Positions 30,763-40,158 of a stretch of 64,000 bases of DNA are shown one piece after another; position 1 is the first letter of the stretch, and the number at the start of each line of letters is the position of its first letter. Made by a program: the position numbers and the translations under genes. This stretch comes from Bacteroidales bacterium (lineage in GTDB: Bacteria > Bacteroidota > Bacteroidia > Bacteroidales > PXBB01): assembly GCA_028698995.1 (NCBI GenBank), contig JAQVVM010000002.1, positions 62,001-126,000 of the forward strand. The letters run 5' to 3'. A model generated the notes under the pieces. The model saw nothing but the letters and a program-made list of their open reading frames with translations. It was not told the origin of the DNA and did not search any database.

Positions 30763-31485
30763 TTGTTTATGTTGTTCAATATTTCAGGTTTTACGCATCA
30801 AGGTACTTATCGAAAAATTAATCAGGACAGGGTTTTAATTAATGGACAATTGATTGATTCTGGGGTTTTAGACATCTCGAAACAAACAAACTGTATAAGC
30901 TTTCTGACAGATGGAGTAGGAGGTAATGCAAAAGGCGAATTTGCTGCTTCTTTTGTATTGGAAGCAATTAATAATATTGATATTTCTGAGATATTTAGTA
31001 AGCATGATGAGAAAACCCAATTGATGACAATCAATGATAATTTACTTCAAATTTCTAAAACCGAAATAGAATTAAAAGGAACAGCCACAACACTCACAGG
31101 ATTATATATCAACGATTCTCTTTTTAAAATTATTCATGCCGGAGATTCTGAATTATGGCTGCTACGGAATGGTATTTTTTTCAAAATTACCAATGATATG
31201 CATTTGGATAATGATGTTGAAAACAGCCCTATTACATCCTATTTTGGTGGACTTGGAAATTATCTTACATTTCAAGAGGATTTTAATTTGGCCGGTTCTG
31301 AAGTGAATGATATCTTTATGCTTTGCAGTGATGGACTCTTTAAATCTTTGACTATAAAGATTGTAAAAAATATTTTACTTTCAGATAAAAGCCTCACAGA
31401 CAAGTCTCATAAAATTCTGAGTAATGCTTTGGAAATGGGAGCGATTGACAACATCAGTGCTGTTTTAATTGAACGAATTGAATAA
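30763..31485 (+). CDS. PP2C-type Ser/Thr protein phosphatase
   Basis: The protein has 240 residues with no signal or membrane segment. The PP2C motifs are present: an N-terminal QD in KINQDRVL, the metal motif DGVGGNAKGE, HAGDSELWLLR, LCSDGL and GAIDNISAVLI. Asp residues in these motifs bind the two metal ions, so it is probably active. M3 (at 30769) is an equally plausible start. The gene ends 2 bp before the kinase gene, a classic kinase-phosphatase pairing in which the phosphatase reverses the kinase's action. Confidence 0.92.
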   Translation: MFMLFNISGFTHQGTYRKINQDRVLINGQLIDSGVLDISKQTNCISFLTDGVGGNAKGEFAASFVLEAINNIDISEIFSKHDEKTQLMTINDNLLQISKTEIELKGTATTLTGLYINDSLFKIIHAGDSELWLLRNGIFFKITNDMHLDNDVENSPITSYFGGLGNYLTFQEDFNLAGSEVNDIFMLCSDGLFKSLTIKIVKNILLSDKSLTDKSHKILSNALEMGAIDNISAVLIERIE

Positions 31486-31487
31486 TA

Positions 31488-34010
31488 ATGAAAGACAATA
31501 ACGATATCACAGGCGCATACCATGAAGATGAGGAAAATAAAACTTCAGCTTATAAAGATGTGGATGATGATAAAACATCAGCCTATACAAGTGAAAGCAT
31601 ATCGGAAAATAATTTGAAAAGAACCATTGCACATGGTTTGGCAATAGGGGAGGACATTACTCTTAAAGAAAAAACTTACCGTCTATTGGATGTTATTTCC
31701 GAGGGCACCGGAGAGGCTATCATTTATAAAATTGCGGACAAGAAAAAACAAATTTTTGCCCTTAAACTGTATTATGAATTCAGAAATTCTAATGAAGAAC
31801 CTAATCATGAGACTTTGAACCGCATTAAGAATCTCAACAATTCAGATATCCTTAAACTTCATGATTTTGGGGCAGGTGCTGATAAATTTCAAGGTAAATT
31901 TTGTTATGAGATTTCTGCTTTTGCATGTGGAGGGGATTTGCTTTCAGTTAGCCATTTTAAAGAAAAATACACTAGCGTGTTTATTGAAAATCAATTAGTT
32001 AATGAAATTTTTAAGGGCATTAAAGAACTTCACAAACTTAAAATATACCATTGCGATTTGAAGCCTAGCAATATTTTTTACACCGATGCTTCGCAAATAA
32101 ATATTGTAATTGGAGATTATGGAAGCGCTAAAGCCTATGATTTAGATTCTGAAAAGGATGTTCGTAAGTCATCTATTGTAAAAGGAACTGAAGCCTATAT
32201 TTCACCGGAACAGGCACGAGGTGTTGTTACCGGAAAAAATGATTACTATGCTTTGGGTATGATTTTATTACATCTGTTATATCCTGAATCCTTGACTGAT
32301 GGCATTAATTTTAAGAAAATTCAACAACTGAAAATCAATAAAATTGTTGAAAGACAAACCAAAAGAATCCCAATCATTGATTTTAATGACCAATATAAAA
32401 GATTAAACGCACTGATTGAAGGTCTTACTTTATATGATTTCACTCTTAGGTGGGGAAAAGATGAAATTGAAAAATGGCTCAAAAACGAAGACATTAAAGT
32501 CGTTTATAATTCAAATCTGGAAAGCAATGCAAGACCCATTAAACTTGGTAGTACATCAATTAAAGATGAAAATGATTTTATAACATTTATTGAAGCCAAC
32601 GAAAATTTTTATGAAATCTTGATTGAAGACCAGGACACATATCGTACAGTTAAACAATGGATGGATGAATACTACGATATTCCAACCCGTAAAAAAATTG
32701 ATCAGATTATTAGGTTTTATGAGCCCTTAGGAAAAACTTATATCAAAGAAGCACTCTTACGCTACTTTGATTTGAAAAGACCTCTAATAATTGACATGAA
32801 AATATATGATTTTTTCAATACCACTTCTCCGGTTGAGACATTAAATCTCTATATTTCTCATATTGACGACATTTATAAAATTACGGAAATAAGCCAACTT
32901 AAATTTTTGTTCTTTCAGTTGGAATTTTCTCTGCGACAAATTCATGTTCAAACCAATGATAAGACTACTAAAGCCTTGTTTATGGCGATGTTAGAGAAGT
33001 TGATGAGTCCCTTCGGTATTGTACTGTCAGATTTTAATTATAAGACACAATTGCATGAATTGATTGAACAAAATAAATCAAATATATTATATAAGCAACT
33101 TCTTGATCTTTTCTATGTATTTAACACAAACCGCGTATTCAGGGACTTCAATAATAATAATATCTCTGAAATGAAGGAATTGGCCTTGTTTTTTGTTAAA
33201 GATAAAGCTCTGAATGACATTCTTATTGCTGAAAAAAATAAATTTCTAAGCATACTTAAAAAGGAGCATCTCATAGATTTTGATATTAATGATTTGATTT
33301 TTGAAATCCTTAAAGGTGAAACTGTTGCAGAAATGAAACTTGTGGACATCACATTTGATAGGAGTAAGAATTTCAAAATTACATACAACTATTATAAATC
33401 TTTAAATCCATTCCTTAATAAAAATAAAATCGATGCAGAGCTTACTTCTGAATCTTCATCGAATATGATTTTTAAATATCAGAAAAAGTTCTTTCAAACC
33501 TATGCTTATGTTTTCAGATTGTTTTTAATCAAATCATGCGAATACCATAAGATTGCATCCTTAACAGAAAAGAACAAATCTGAGATGAAACGTGCTTACA
33601 GAAAATCTGTTTGTAAACAATACCGTAAGATGTATGGTGCACAATACATTGCTTTTATTCTATTTCTTCTATTTGCCACACTTTTAACAGGAATTTTTAC
33701 GAAAACTATCAACATTTCTCATGGATGGGAGCTGAACTTGGGACATATTAAAAACCTTTTTAAAACTCATAATAATCAAACCGAAGCACCTGTAAATGAG
33801 CTTCTTGCACCAACAATCAATTATTATAAAGTAACTGCAAACAGTGTTCATTTGCGTAAAGAACCTTCAAAAAGTAGCAAGAGTCTAGGAAAGGTCAATA
33901 AAAACGAAATGGTAGGAGTTTTGGATACAACTAATAGTGATTGGTACTATGTTCATGTTAATGGACTGAATGCCTACATTTTTTCAAAGTTTTTAATAAA
34001 AGATAATTAA
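31488..34010 (+). CDS. Transmembrane Ser/Thr kinase with C-terminal SH3b domain
   Basis: The protein has 840 residues. Three T-x-A-Y motifs stand at exact 11-residue spacing at the N-terminus (T8, T19, T30). The kinase domain (about 60-330) has the ATP Lys K93 (FALKLYY), the catalytic loop as HCDLKPSN (D190), the metal loop as GDYGS (D210) and GTEAYISPEQARG. HRD is HCD and DFG is DYG, both seen in active kinases. A long helical region (about 360-715) leads to one membrane helix (about 721-741) and an extracytoplasmic SH3b domain (about 775-840, NSVHLRKEPS). The SH3 part could sense cell wall. It sits 2 bp after PP2C and 1 bp before the MSGPK gene. Confidence 0.9.
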   Translation: MKDNNDITGAYHEDEENKTSAYKDVDDDKTSAYTSESISENNLKRTIAHGLAIGEDITLKEKTYRLLDVISEGTGEAIIYKIADKKKQIFALKLYYEFRNSNEEPNHETLNRIKNLNNSDILKLHDFGAGADKFQGKFCYEISAFACGGDLLSVSHFKEKYTSVFIENQLVNEIFKGIKELHKLKIYHCDLKPSNIFYTDASQINIVIGDYGSAKAYDLDSEKDVRKSSIVKGTEAYISPEQARGVVTGKNDYYALGMILLHLLYPESLTDGINFKKIQQLKINKIVERQTKRIPIIDFNDQYKRLNALIEGLTLYDFTLRWGKDEIEKWLKNEDIKVVYNSNLESNARPIKLGSTSIKDENDFITFIEANENFYEILIEDQDTYRTVKQWMDEYYDIPTRKKIDQIIRFYEPLGKTYIKEALLRYFDLKRPLIIDMKIYDFFNTTSPVETLNLYISHIDDIYKITEISQLKFLFFQLEFSLRQIHVQTNDKTTKALFMAMLEKLMSPFGIVLSDFNYKTQLHELIEQNKSNILYKQLLDLFYVFNTNRVFRDFNNNNISEMKELALFFVKDKALNDILIAEKNKFLSILKKEHLIDFDINDLIFEILKGETVAEMKLVDITFDRSKNFKITYNYYKSLNPFLNKNKIDAELTSESSSNMIFKYQKKFFQTYAYVFRLFLIKSCEYHKIASLTEKNKSEMKRAYRKSVCKQYRKMYGAQYIAFILFLLFATLLTGIFTKTINISHGWELNLGHIKNLFKTHNNQTEAPVNELLAPTINYYKVTANSVHLRKEPSKSSKSLGKVNKNEMVGVLDTTNSDWYYVHVNGLNAYIFSKFLIKDN

Positions 34011-34011
34011 T

Positions 34012-35568
34012 ATGAGCGGACCAAAAGATTATGCCCCCCCTGTATCTTATTCAATACATGTTTTCGATGGAAAATTAAACTCTGTTTTCAAACTTCAAGC
34101 AAAGCTTGAAAAATTATTGGAAGAGTGTAACACCTTTATTATTAATGATATAGAACATCAAATTAATCTTGATTGTAAAAATGATTTAGATAAATTAAAA
34201 AATAATTTCAAGGATGCTCTGAAGCCAATTGTTTTTAATTATAAGGGCCGTTTTGGTCAAGATACTTACAACCATATTGAAATTGAAATTAATCAAAAAT
34301 TGAAATTGATTGAGTCACAGATTGCAAACCTTAAAAGTATCAATGAAAATAATATTAATCTCTATAATGATTATCAGGCTTATCTTTCTTTTTTAGATTT
34401 TCATAATAACACAATACAGTCCTATGAAGCGTTTAAAAAGCAATTAAAATTGTATCTTATTAATAACATTTCTGACTCTGATCCTCAATTACTTAAAGAA
34501 GTAAACTCAAAAATTGACAAAGCCACAATTCAGATAAAAAATGAATCGTTTAAAGTAGGATTCAGAAATATGGCAGAATCCTTAAAAAGTTTACTAAAAG
34601 AAGATGTGAAAAAAAATGAAGAGCAAATTGCTCTAGTAAGAAATGAAATCAGTAATATTTTATTAAAAAAATACAATAACAACGTAATACCATTAAATGA
34701 CGCAAAACAGGATGACCCAAGTTTGCCAGAAAAACAGAGACTTGAAAGTAAGATATTGCAGTTGATTGATAATTGTGAAGATTTCTCACACAGAAAAATG
34801 TATCTCTCTGAATTTGATAAAATTAGAAGTTCTCAATCGTTGCAAACAATATATCATTATAAAGATTTTCACGACACAATTCTTGATTCAGAAAAAAAAT
34901 ATAAAATTAAAAAGGAACTCAATAATTTACTTACCCAAATAAACACATTTACCTGTCATAAAGCCTGTGAGAATAAAAGAAATGAATTGATTAAGGAGTG
35001 CTTACGATGCATAGAAAGTGATAAGCCTGCTGTTCAAGCACCTGAGCTAATAAAAAAATCCTTCGATATACTTAAAACCGAAAGTGATAAGCAAATTGAA
35101 AATGACGAAATTCAGGAAAAAGAAAGGCAATTTCTTAAATCTCAGATTATTACTTCGCTTAGCAATATGGGATACGAAGTGATGGATGACTTAGAGGTTA
35201 TTGATTTTGAAAACGAAGATGAGTTTTTGCTCAAAATAAGAAATCAGGAGAATTTTCTCAACCTTAAATTCAGGGAAGATGGTTCTTTCAGGTATGTTTT
35301 TCAAATACCCGGAAAAAAGGAGGAATTAAGTGTTGATCAACAAAATGAGAAACTTCACGACATGAGTGTAACATGTGATGAGTTTCAATCTGTCTTGAAA
35401 GACTTAAAACAAATGGGGCTTAAAATTGACCTTAGAAGTGCCATACCTGTGGCTTATGAATCCATAATATCAGTGAGTGATAAAAATATGGAAAGAATAA
35501 AAAGAAAATCTAAATCAAAATCATATGACGATAAAAAGCAGGAGGGGAAATTGTATTTAGATGGTTGA
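34012..35568 (+). CDS. MSGPK-type coiled-coil protein of unknown function
   Basis: The protein has 518 residues with no signal peptide or membrane helix. It begins MSGPKDYAPPVSYSIHVFDG, an N-terminus I associate, from memory only, with conserved hypothetical proteins found near kinase/phosphatase sets. Residues about 25-390 are almost entirely charged helix, probably coiled coil. A compact mixed domain follows (about 395-490, with MGYEVMDDLEVIDF and FRYVFQIPG), and then a basic Ser/Lys-rich tail (KRKSKSKSYDDKKQ). With 1 bp separating it from the kinase, it is a good candidate for the kinase substrate or effector, and the tail could be a phosphorylation site. No enzymatic motif is visible. Confidence 0.75.
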   Translation: MSGPKDYAPPVSYSIHVFDGKLNSVFKLQAKLEKLLEECNTFIINDIEHQINLDCKNDLDKLKNNFKDALKPIVFNYKGRFGQDTYNHIEIEINQKLKLIESQIANLKSINENNINLYNDYQAYLSFLDFHNNTIQSYEAFKKQLKLYLINNISDSDPQLLKEVNSKIDKATIQIKNESFKVGFRNMAESLKSLLKEDVKKNEEQIALVRNEISNILLKKYNNNVIPLNDAKQDDPSLPEKQRLESKILQLIDNCEDFSHRKMYLSEFDKIRSSQSLQTIYHYKDFHDTILDSEKKYKIKKELNNLLTQINTFTCHKACENKRNELIKECLRCIESDKPAVQAPELIKKSFDILKTESDKQIENDEIQEKERQFLKSQIITSLSNMGYEVMDDLEVIDFENEDEFLLKIRNQENFLNLKFREDGSFRYVFQIPGKKEELSVDQQNEKLHDMSVTCDEFQSVLKDLKQMGLKIDLRSAIPVAYESIISVSDKNMERIKRKSKSKSYDDKKQEGKLYLDG

Positions 35569-35667
35569 TCTTTTCTCGGGGAAAATTCCAAATTTAGTTA
35601 ACTTAAGAATTATTATATGGTTGAAATTCATATTGTTGTTTTGACATAATGTTTCATAAATAAGTTG

Positions 35668-35675
35668 TAATTTTG
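35668..35675 (+). promoter_or_regulatory. Candidate -7 box for the acyl-CoA ligase gene
   Basis: TAATTTTG fits the Bacteroidota -7 consensus TAnnTTTG, 20 bp before the ATG at 35696. A TTTG lies at 35640-35643, 24 bp upstream, slightly more than the usual 19-21 bp spacing. This is a weak but well-placed match. Confidence 0.35.
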
Positions 35676-35695
35676 TTCTTTCTAATTATAAGACT

Positions 35696-37471
35696 ATGGA
35701 AGTTAAACGTACATTTGATATTCTGGAAAAATACACCCATGTTTTTCCCAAAAAAAATATTGCTTTAGCCGGAATAGAAGGTTCAAGCGACATGATAACA
35801 TATTCAACTGACGATTACATTAATAACTCAAAATACATCAGCTATGGATTTTTACATTTAGGTGTAGAAAAGGGAGATAAAATTGCTTCCATCACTTTCA
35901 ATCGTCCGGAGTGGAATTTCCTGGATATGGGTATTTCAATGATTGGAGCCGTTCATATCCCCATATATCCAACTATCAGTGATAAGGATTATGAATATAT
36001 TTTGAAACACGCTGAAGTAAAATATATTTTCGTGGCTGGGGAAGAAATGTACAAACGCATCAAACATATAGTACCAAATTTGCCTGCTCTAAAAGCAGTA
36101 TATACTTTCAGAAACCTCTTTGAAATTCAACATCTTAATGAGTTAATTGAATTAGGGAAAAACAATCCCAAACAAGAAAAATTAGAAGAACTGAAAAATT
36201 CAATTTCCGAAAATGATTTAGCAACAATAATTTATACTTCCGGTACTACCGGTGTGCCTAAAGGTGTTATACTTACACATAAGAATATTGTTAGTAATTT
36301 CGTTGCAAGCTCAAAAATTCCTCCTTACGGAACAGAAGAGTTTGCCATGAGCTTTCTGCCTATATGTCACATCTATGAACGGATGTTAAACTATATGTAT
36401 CAATACATAGGTTTAACTATTTATTATTCAGCAAGTTTAGCAAATATTTCTGAGCATTTTATGAAGGCTGAACCTCATATTTTCTCAACAGTTCCACGCT
36501 TACTGGAAAAGGTTTTCGATAAAATTGTTGCTAAAGGACGTACTTTGAAAGGGGTTAAAAAAGCAATTTTTGATTGGTCAATAGCTGTTGCTTTAGATTA
36601 TGATATTGGCAGAGAAAATGAAATTATCTATGGCTTAAAGCTTTCTTTAGCTAAGAAATTGGTTCTCAATAAAATAAAAAGCATTTTTGGAAAAAATATT
36701 GACATTGTTGTATCCGGAGGTGCAGCTCTGCAACTGAGACTCGCTAAATTTTACTGGGCTTTGGGCATTCATGTTCTTGAAGGTTATGGTCTTACTGAAA
36801 CCTCTCCGGTGTTAACGGTGAACAATCTCAATCCAGGTGGTGTACTTTTAGGCTCTGTAGGCCTACCACTCGATGGTGTCGTGTTGAAAATTGCTGAAGA
36901 CGGTGAAATTTTATGTAAAACACCAGGCGTTATGAGAGGTTATTATAAAGAAGATGCCATGACTAAGGAGGTCTTTGATGAAGAAGGATGGTTTCATACC
37001 GGTGATATCGGTTTTATTGAAAAAACAGGCCATCTGAGAATTACGGACAGAAAAAAACTTATGTTTAAAACTTCTTTCGGCAAGTATATTTCACCTCAAG
37101 TGATTGAAAATAAATTTAAAGAATCACCGTATATTGACCAATTGATGGTGTTTGGTGAAAATCAAAAATTTCCGGCAGCTTTGATTGTCCCTGAGTTTGT
37201 TAACCTTAAACTATGGTGTGACAGAAAAGGCTTGAAGTTTGAGGAAAAATCTGAAATGGTTAATCATCCCGACGTAAGAAATCTTTTCAAAGAAGAAGTA
37301 AATAAATATAATGGAGATCTTGGTGACTTTGAAAAGATTGTCAAATACGATATTCTTGATAAAGAATGGAGCATCGAAAATGGCGAATTAAGCGCCACAC
37401 TTAAAGTTCGCAGGTCTTATGTGATCAACAAGTACAACGATAGAATCAAGAAAATCTTTCCGGAATCCTAA
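35696..37471 (+). CDS. Long-chain-fatty-acid--CoA ligase (AMP-forming)
   Basis: The protein has 591 residues and belongs to the FadD15-type group. The adenylate-forming signature is IIYTSGTTGVPKGVILTH (about 180-197). Later motifs are EGYGLTETSP, WFHTGDIG and ITDRKKLMFKTSFGKYISP. The Lys in a final TLKVRR segment is the likely acyl-adenylation residue. It activates fatty acids with ATP and CoA for beta-oxidation or lipid remodelling in the cytoplasm or at the inner membrane. It has a 127-bp upstream gap with a candidate -7 box and appears to be its own unit, with the next gene 28 bp downstream. Confidence 0.93.
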   Translation: MEVKRTFDILEKYTHVFPKKNIALAGIEGSSDMITYSTDDYINNSKYISYGFLHLGVEKGDKIASITFNRPEWNFLDMGISMIGAVHIPIYPTISDKDYEYILKHAEVKYIFVAGEEMYKRIKHIVPNLPALKAVYTFRNLFEIQHLNELIELGKNNPKQEKLEELKNSISENDLATIIYTSGTTGVPKGVILTHKNIVSNFVASSKIPPYGTEEFAMSFLPICHIYERMLNYMYQYIGLTIYYSASLANISEHFMKAEPHIFSTVPRLLEKVFDKIVAKGRTLKGVKKAIFDWSIAVALDYDIGRENEIIYGLKLSLAKKLVLNKIKSIFGKNIDIVVSGGAALQLRLAKFYWALGIHVLEGYGLTETSPVLTVNNLNPGGVLLGSVGLPLDGVVLKIAEDGEILCKTPGVMRGYYKEDAMTKEVFDEEGWFHTGDIGFIEKTGHLRITDRKKLMFKTSFGKYISPQVIENKFKESPYIDQLMVFGENQKFPAALIVPEFVNLKLWCDRKGLKFEEKSEMVNHPDVRNLFKEEVNKYNGDLGDFEKIVKYDILDKEWSIENGELSATLKVRRSYVINKYNDRIKKIFPES

Positions 37472-37499
37472 ACATAATATTTTAACTTATTTAACAAAA

Positions 37500-38540
37500 A
37501 TGCATTGCAAATTTAGTCTCATTTTTTTTGTATCCTTTTCTTTGTTGATATTTTCATCGTGCAGAAAAGACAAACCTGATATTATTGAAAAGCCAGATAT
37601 TGATACAGAAGGACAAGGTGTTTTCATAACAAATGAAGGTAATTTTCAATTTGGTAATGCTGAGATATCATACTACATGGTTGACAGTAAACAGATTATC
37701 AATAACTATTTCAGCCATGTTAACAACAAAGCTCTTGGAGATGTATGCCAGTCTTTATACATTTTCAACGACAAAGTTTTTATTGTTTTAAATAATTCAG
37801 CTAAAATTGAAGTGGTCAGATTATCCGACTTCAAGTACATGAATACTATTGATGGTTTTACTGCCCCGCGATATTTTTTACCTGTGAGCAACAATAAAGC
37901 TTATGTTACAGATATTTACAGTTCAAAAATTAGTATTGTTGATTTAAATTCTTATACCATTTCCGGCCATATGCAATGTGAAGGCTGGACAGAAGAAATT
38001 CTACTTTTATATGGTAAAGCTTATATTTCCAATAAGTTGAGCAATAAATTATATGTTGCTGAAACTGCAACAGATGTTATCATTGACAGCATTCCAATTG
38101 GTTATGGAGCCAATTCCCTTATTGAAGATAAAAATGGGAAAATTTGGGTATTATGCGGAAATCTACAAACTTCTAATAAAGCTTCTTTACACCGTATTAA
38201 TCCCTTGACAGGCAATGTAGAAATGTCACTTGAGTTTCCATCCCTTGATGATAACCCTTGGAGATTAAATGTAAATGCAACCAGAGACACTCTTTTTTTT
38301 CTGAACACTGATATTTACGCCATACCCATAAATGCTTCTTCTTTGCCTCAAAACCCACTAATTGAAGCAAACGGAAGGAATTTCTACGGACTTGGAATTT
38401 GCCCTGAAACAAATGTCATTTATGTTTCTGATGCTATTGATTTTGTACAAGAAGGAGTCATTTTTCGATATTATGCAAATGGCACTTTAATCAATTCTTT
38501 TAATGCCGGAATTATACCGGGACATTTTTACTTTAACTAG
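37500..38540 (+). CDS. YncE-like beta-propeller lipoprotein
   Basis: The protein has 346 residues. A lipoprotein signal with lipobox IFSSC (Cys about 21) is followed by a charged spacer and a repetitive beta-propeller of the YncE/DUF5074 kind (blades such as KAYVTDIYSSKISIVDLNSYTISG and KAYISNKLSNKLYV). Such propellers in Bacteroidota are surface or periplasmic proteins, often linked to uptake of metals or other nutrients. No TonB receptor gene is adjacent, so the partner is unknown. It is 28 bp after the ligase gene and 24 bp before the nuclease gene. Confidence 0.8.
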   Translation: MHCKFSLIFFVSFSLLIFSSCRKDKPDIIEKPDIDTEGQGVFITNEGNFQFGNAEISYYMVDSKQIINNYFSHVNNKALGDVCQSLYIFNDKVFIVLNNSAKIEVVRLSDFKYMNTIDGFTAPRYFLPVSNNKAYVTDIYSSKISIVDLNSYTISGHMQCEGWTEEILLLYGKAYISNKLSNKLYVAETATDVIIDSIPIGYGANSLIEDKNGKIWVLCGNLQTSNKASLHRINPLTGNVEMSLEFPSLDDNPWRLNVNATRDTLFFLNTDIYAIPINASSLPQNPLIEANGRNFYGLGICPETNVIYVSDAIDFVQEGVIFRYYANGTLINSFNAGIIPGHFYFN

Positions 38541-38564
38541 TTATTTTCTTACACCCATTTTATA

Positions 38565-39821
38565 ATGAAATATATAATAAAACTGTCAACATTAATTGTG
38601 TTGTTGTTACTTAGCAGCTTGACTTTTTCTCAAAACACTGAGCAGGAAATTCAAAACCTTAAAAACCAATATCAGCTATTGGAAAAGGAATTGGATAGTA
38701 TAGGAAATATACTTGAAACCAAAAACCTTCAACAGATTATTGAACAAATTCATGCCCATGGACTTCCCGAAATGTTGGAAGGGGAGGAGCTTGTGTGTCA
38801 TTCCGCTATGTGTTTGGTTTTTTCAGAAGAGTACAAACTTGCTAAATGGGTCGTCCACATGCTTACAGGCGAAATTATAAACGGTAGGGTCAGCAGAAGC
38901 AATGACTTTAGAAATGACCCTTTAATCCCAAATGCCGGTGTTGAAGGTGATTATTTTATTAGAATTCCTAAAGAAGACGGACGTTTTGAATACGATGGGT
39001 TTGGTTACGACAGGGGTCATTTGGCACCTTCAGCAGATTTCCGATGGTCTGAAACAGCTCTATCTGAATCCTATTTTTATTCTAATATTTCTCCCCAAAC
39101 CTCTGACTTGAACCGAAATAAATGGGCAGAAATTGAAGGATTTTTCAGAGCATATATTTATAACAATCCCGAAAACTCATTATTCATTGTTACGGCTCCG
39201 GTTCTCAGAAGCGATCTTCCCCGTATTGAAAGAGGCGTGAACCGACTTCCCATACCCGAATATCATTATAAAATTGCAGTTGATTTAAAAAAGAAAATTG
39301 GGGTAGCTTTTTTAATGCCTCAGGTAAACCTCACTTATCCCATAGATTGGTATGCTGCCAGTATTGATTCAATCGAAGCACTCACAGGAATCAATTTTTT
39401 TGCGAACTTAACAGCAGAAGATGAAACATTGATAGAATCACAATACGATTTGTCAAAATGGTACCCTGAAAGAAACAAAAATGATGTCAGTCCCATGTCC
39501 AGAGAGGAATTACCTAATGGAACTTTTAATACAGTTGAAGGAAGAAGATTTATTAATTATCATAGAGAAGTTAAAGTCTGTGGTACTGTGGTAAGTACTC
39601 ATAAATCAAGAAAAGGGAACATTTTCCTGAATCTGGATAAATCATTCCCAAATCAGATTTTCTCAATTACCATTTGGGCAAGTGATATTACAAATTTTAG
39701 TTATGAACCCGAATCATTTTTGCTCAACAAGAAAGTTTGCATAACAGGAAAAATTAGCGAATATCAAGGAACGCCATCCATGTATTTGGACAATGAAAAT
39801 AAAATTGAAATTTTAAGATAA
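38565..39821 (+). CDS. Exported DNA/RNA non-specific endonuclease with extra C-terminal domain
   Basis: The protein has 418 residues. A signal peptide (about 1-22, ending LTFSQ) is followed by a short coiled coil (25-60) and a DNA/RNA non-specific nuclease domain (about 80-300). The catalytic motif is YDRGHLAPSADF, and an Asn-bearing helix (YFYSNISPQTSDLNRNKW) binds the Mg2+. Residues about 330-418 form a strand-rich domain (VKVCGTVVSTHKS to GTPSMYLDN) resembling an OB fold. The usual secreted nuclease is about 250-300 residues, so the C-terminal OB-like addition is notable and could help bind nucleic acid. It probably digests extracellular or periplasmic nucleic acids for nutrition. Confidence 0.88.
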   Translation: MKYIIKLSTLIVLLLLSSLTFSQNTEQEIQNLKNQYQLLEKELDSIGNILETKNLQQIIEQIHAHGLPEMLEGEELVCHSAMCLVFSEEYKLAKWVVHMLTGEIINGRVSRSNDFRNDPLIPNAGVEGDYFIRIPKEDGRFEYDGFGYDRGHLAPSADFRWSETALSESYFYSNISPQTSDLNRNKWAEIEGFFRAYIYNNPENSLFIVTAPVLRSDLPRIERGVNRLPIPEYHYKIAVDLKKKIGVAFLMPQVNLTYPIDWYAASIDSIEALTGINFFANLTAEDETLIESQYDLSKWYPERNKNDVSPMSREELPNGTFNTVEGRRFINYHREVKVCGTVVSTHKSRKGNIFLNLDKSFPNQIFSITIWASDITNFSYEPESFLLNKKVCITGKISEYQGTPSMYLDNENKIEILR

Positions 39822-40158
39822 ACGACAAAAATCAAAATACTCTTTAATTTCTTAAAAATGAAATTATTTTTTTTTGTTTCATTTTTTTAATAGATTTTTT
39901 ATTTTAAAAAATTGATGTCCATTTTTTCAATGGTGTATTATGTATGTCAGCAATGAGAAAGTGCGTCTAAAGGGCTTAAAATGCGTCATTTTTTAATATG
40001 TATTTTGTCTTATAATTAATATTATGTTAAATAGCATTTTAATGTTATCTTTATAATTTTTCATAATAACTCCCCCTATTTTGTTTTATTACCAAAAATA
40101 AAAAAAAGGGAGGTCAAATGACCTCCCAATGTTTTTAAGAAAAACTATGTTGAATAAA
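39822..40158. other. Gene-free stretch between convergent genes
   Basis: These 337 very AT-rich bp separate the exported nuclease from the convergent TPR gene. Apart from the terminator hairpin at 40108-40127 I see no gene, repeat or RNA signature. Confidence 0.6.
40101..40127 (-). terminator. Intrinsic terminator of the gyrA-side TPR gene
   Basis: A perfect 9-bp stem (GGGAGGTCA at 40108-40116, TGACCTCCC at 40119-40127) has a 2-nt loop. Read on the minus strand the stem is followed by a run of eight T's (complement of the A run 40101-40107 and its neighbours). It lies about 30 bp past the stop of the minus-strand TPR gene. On the plus strand only GTTTTT follows after a short gap, so it may also stop nuclease-gene transcription weakly. 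Confidence 0.8.
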
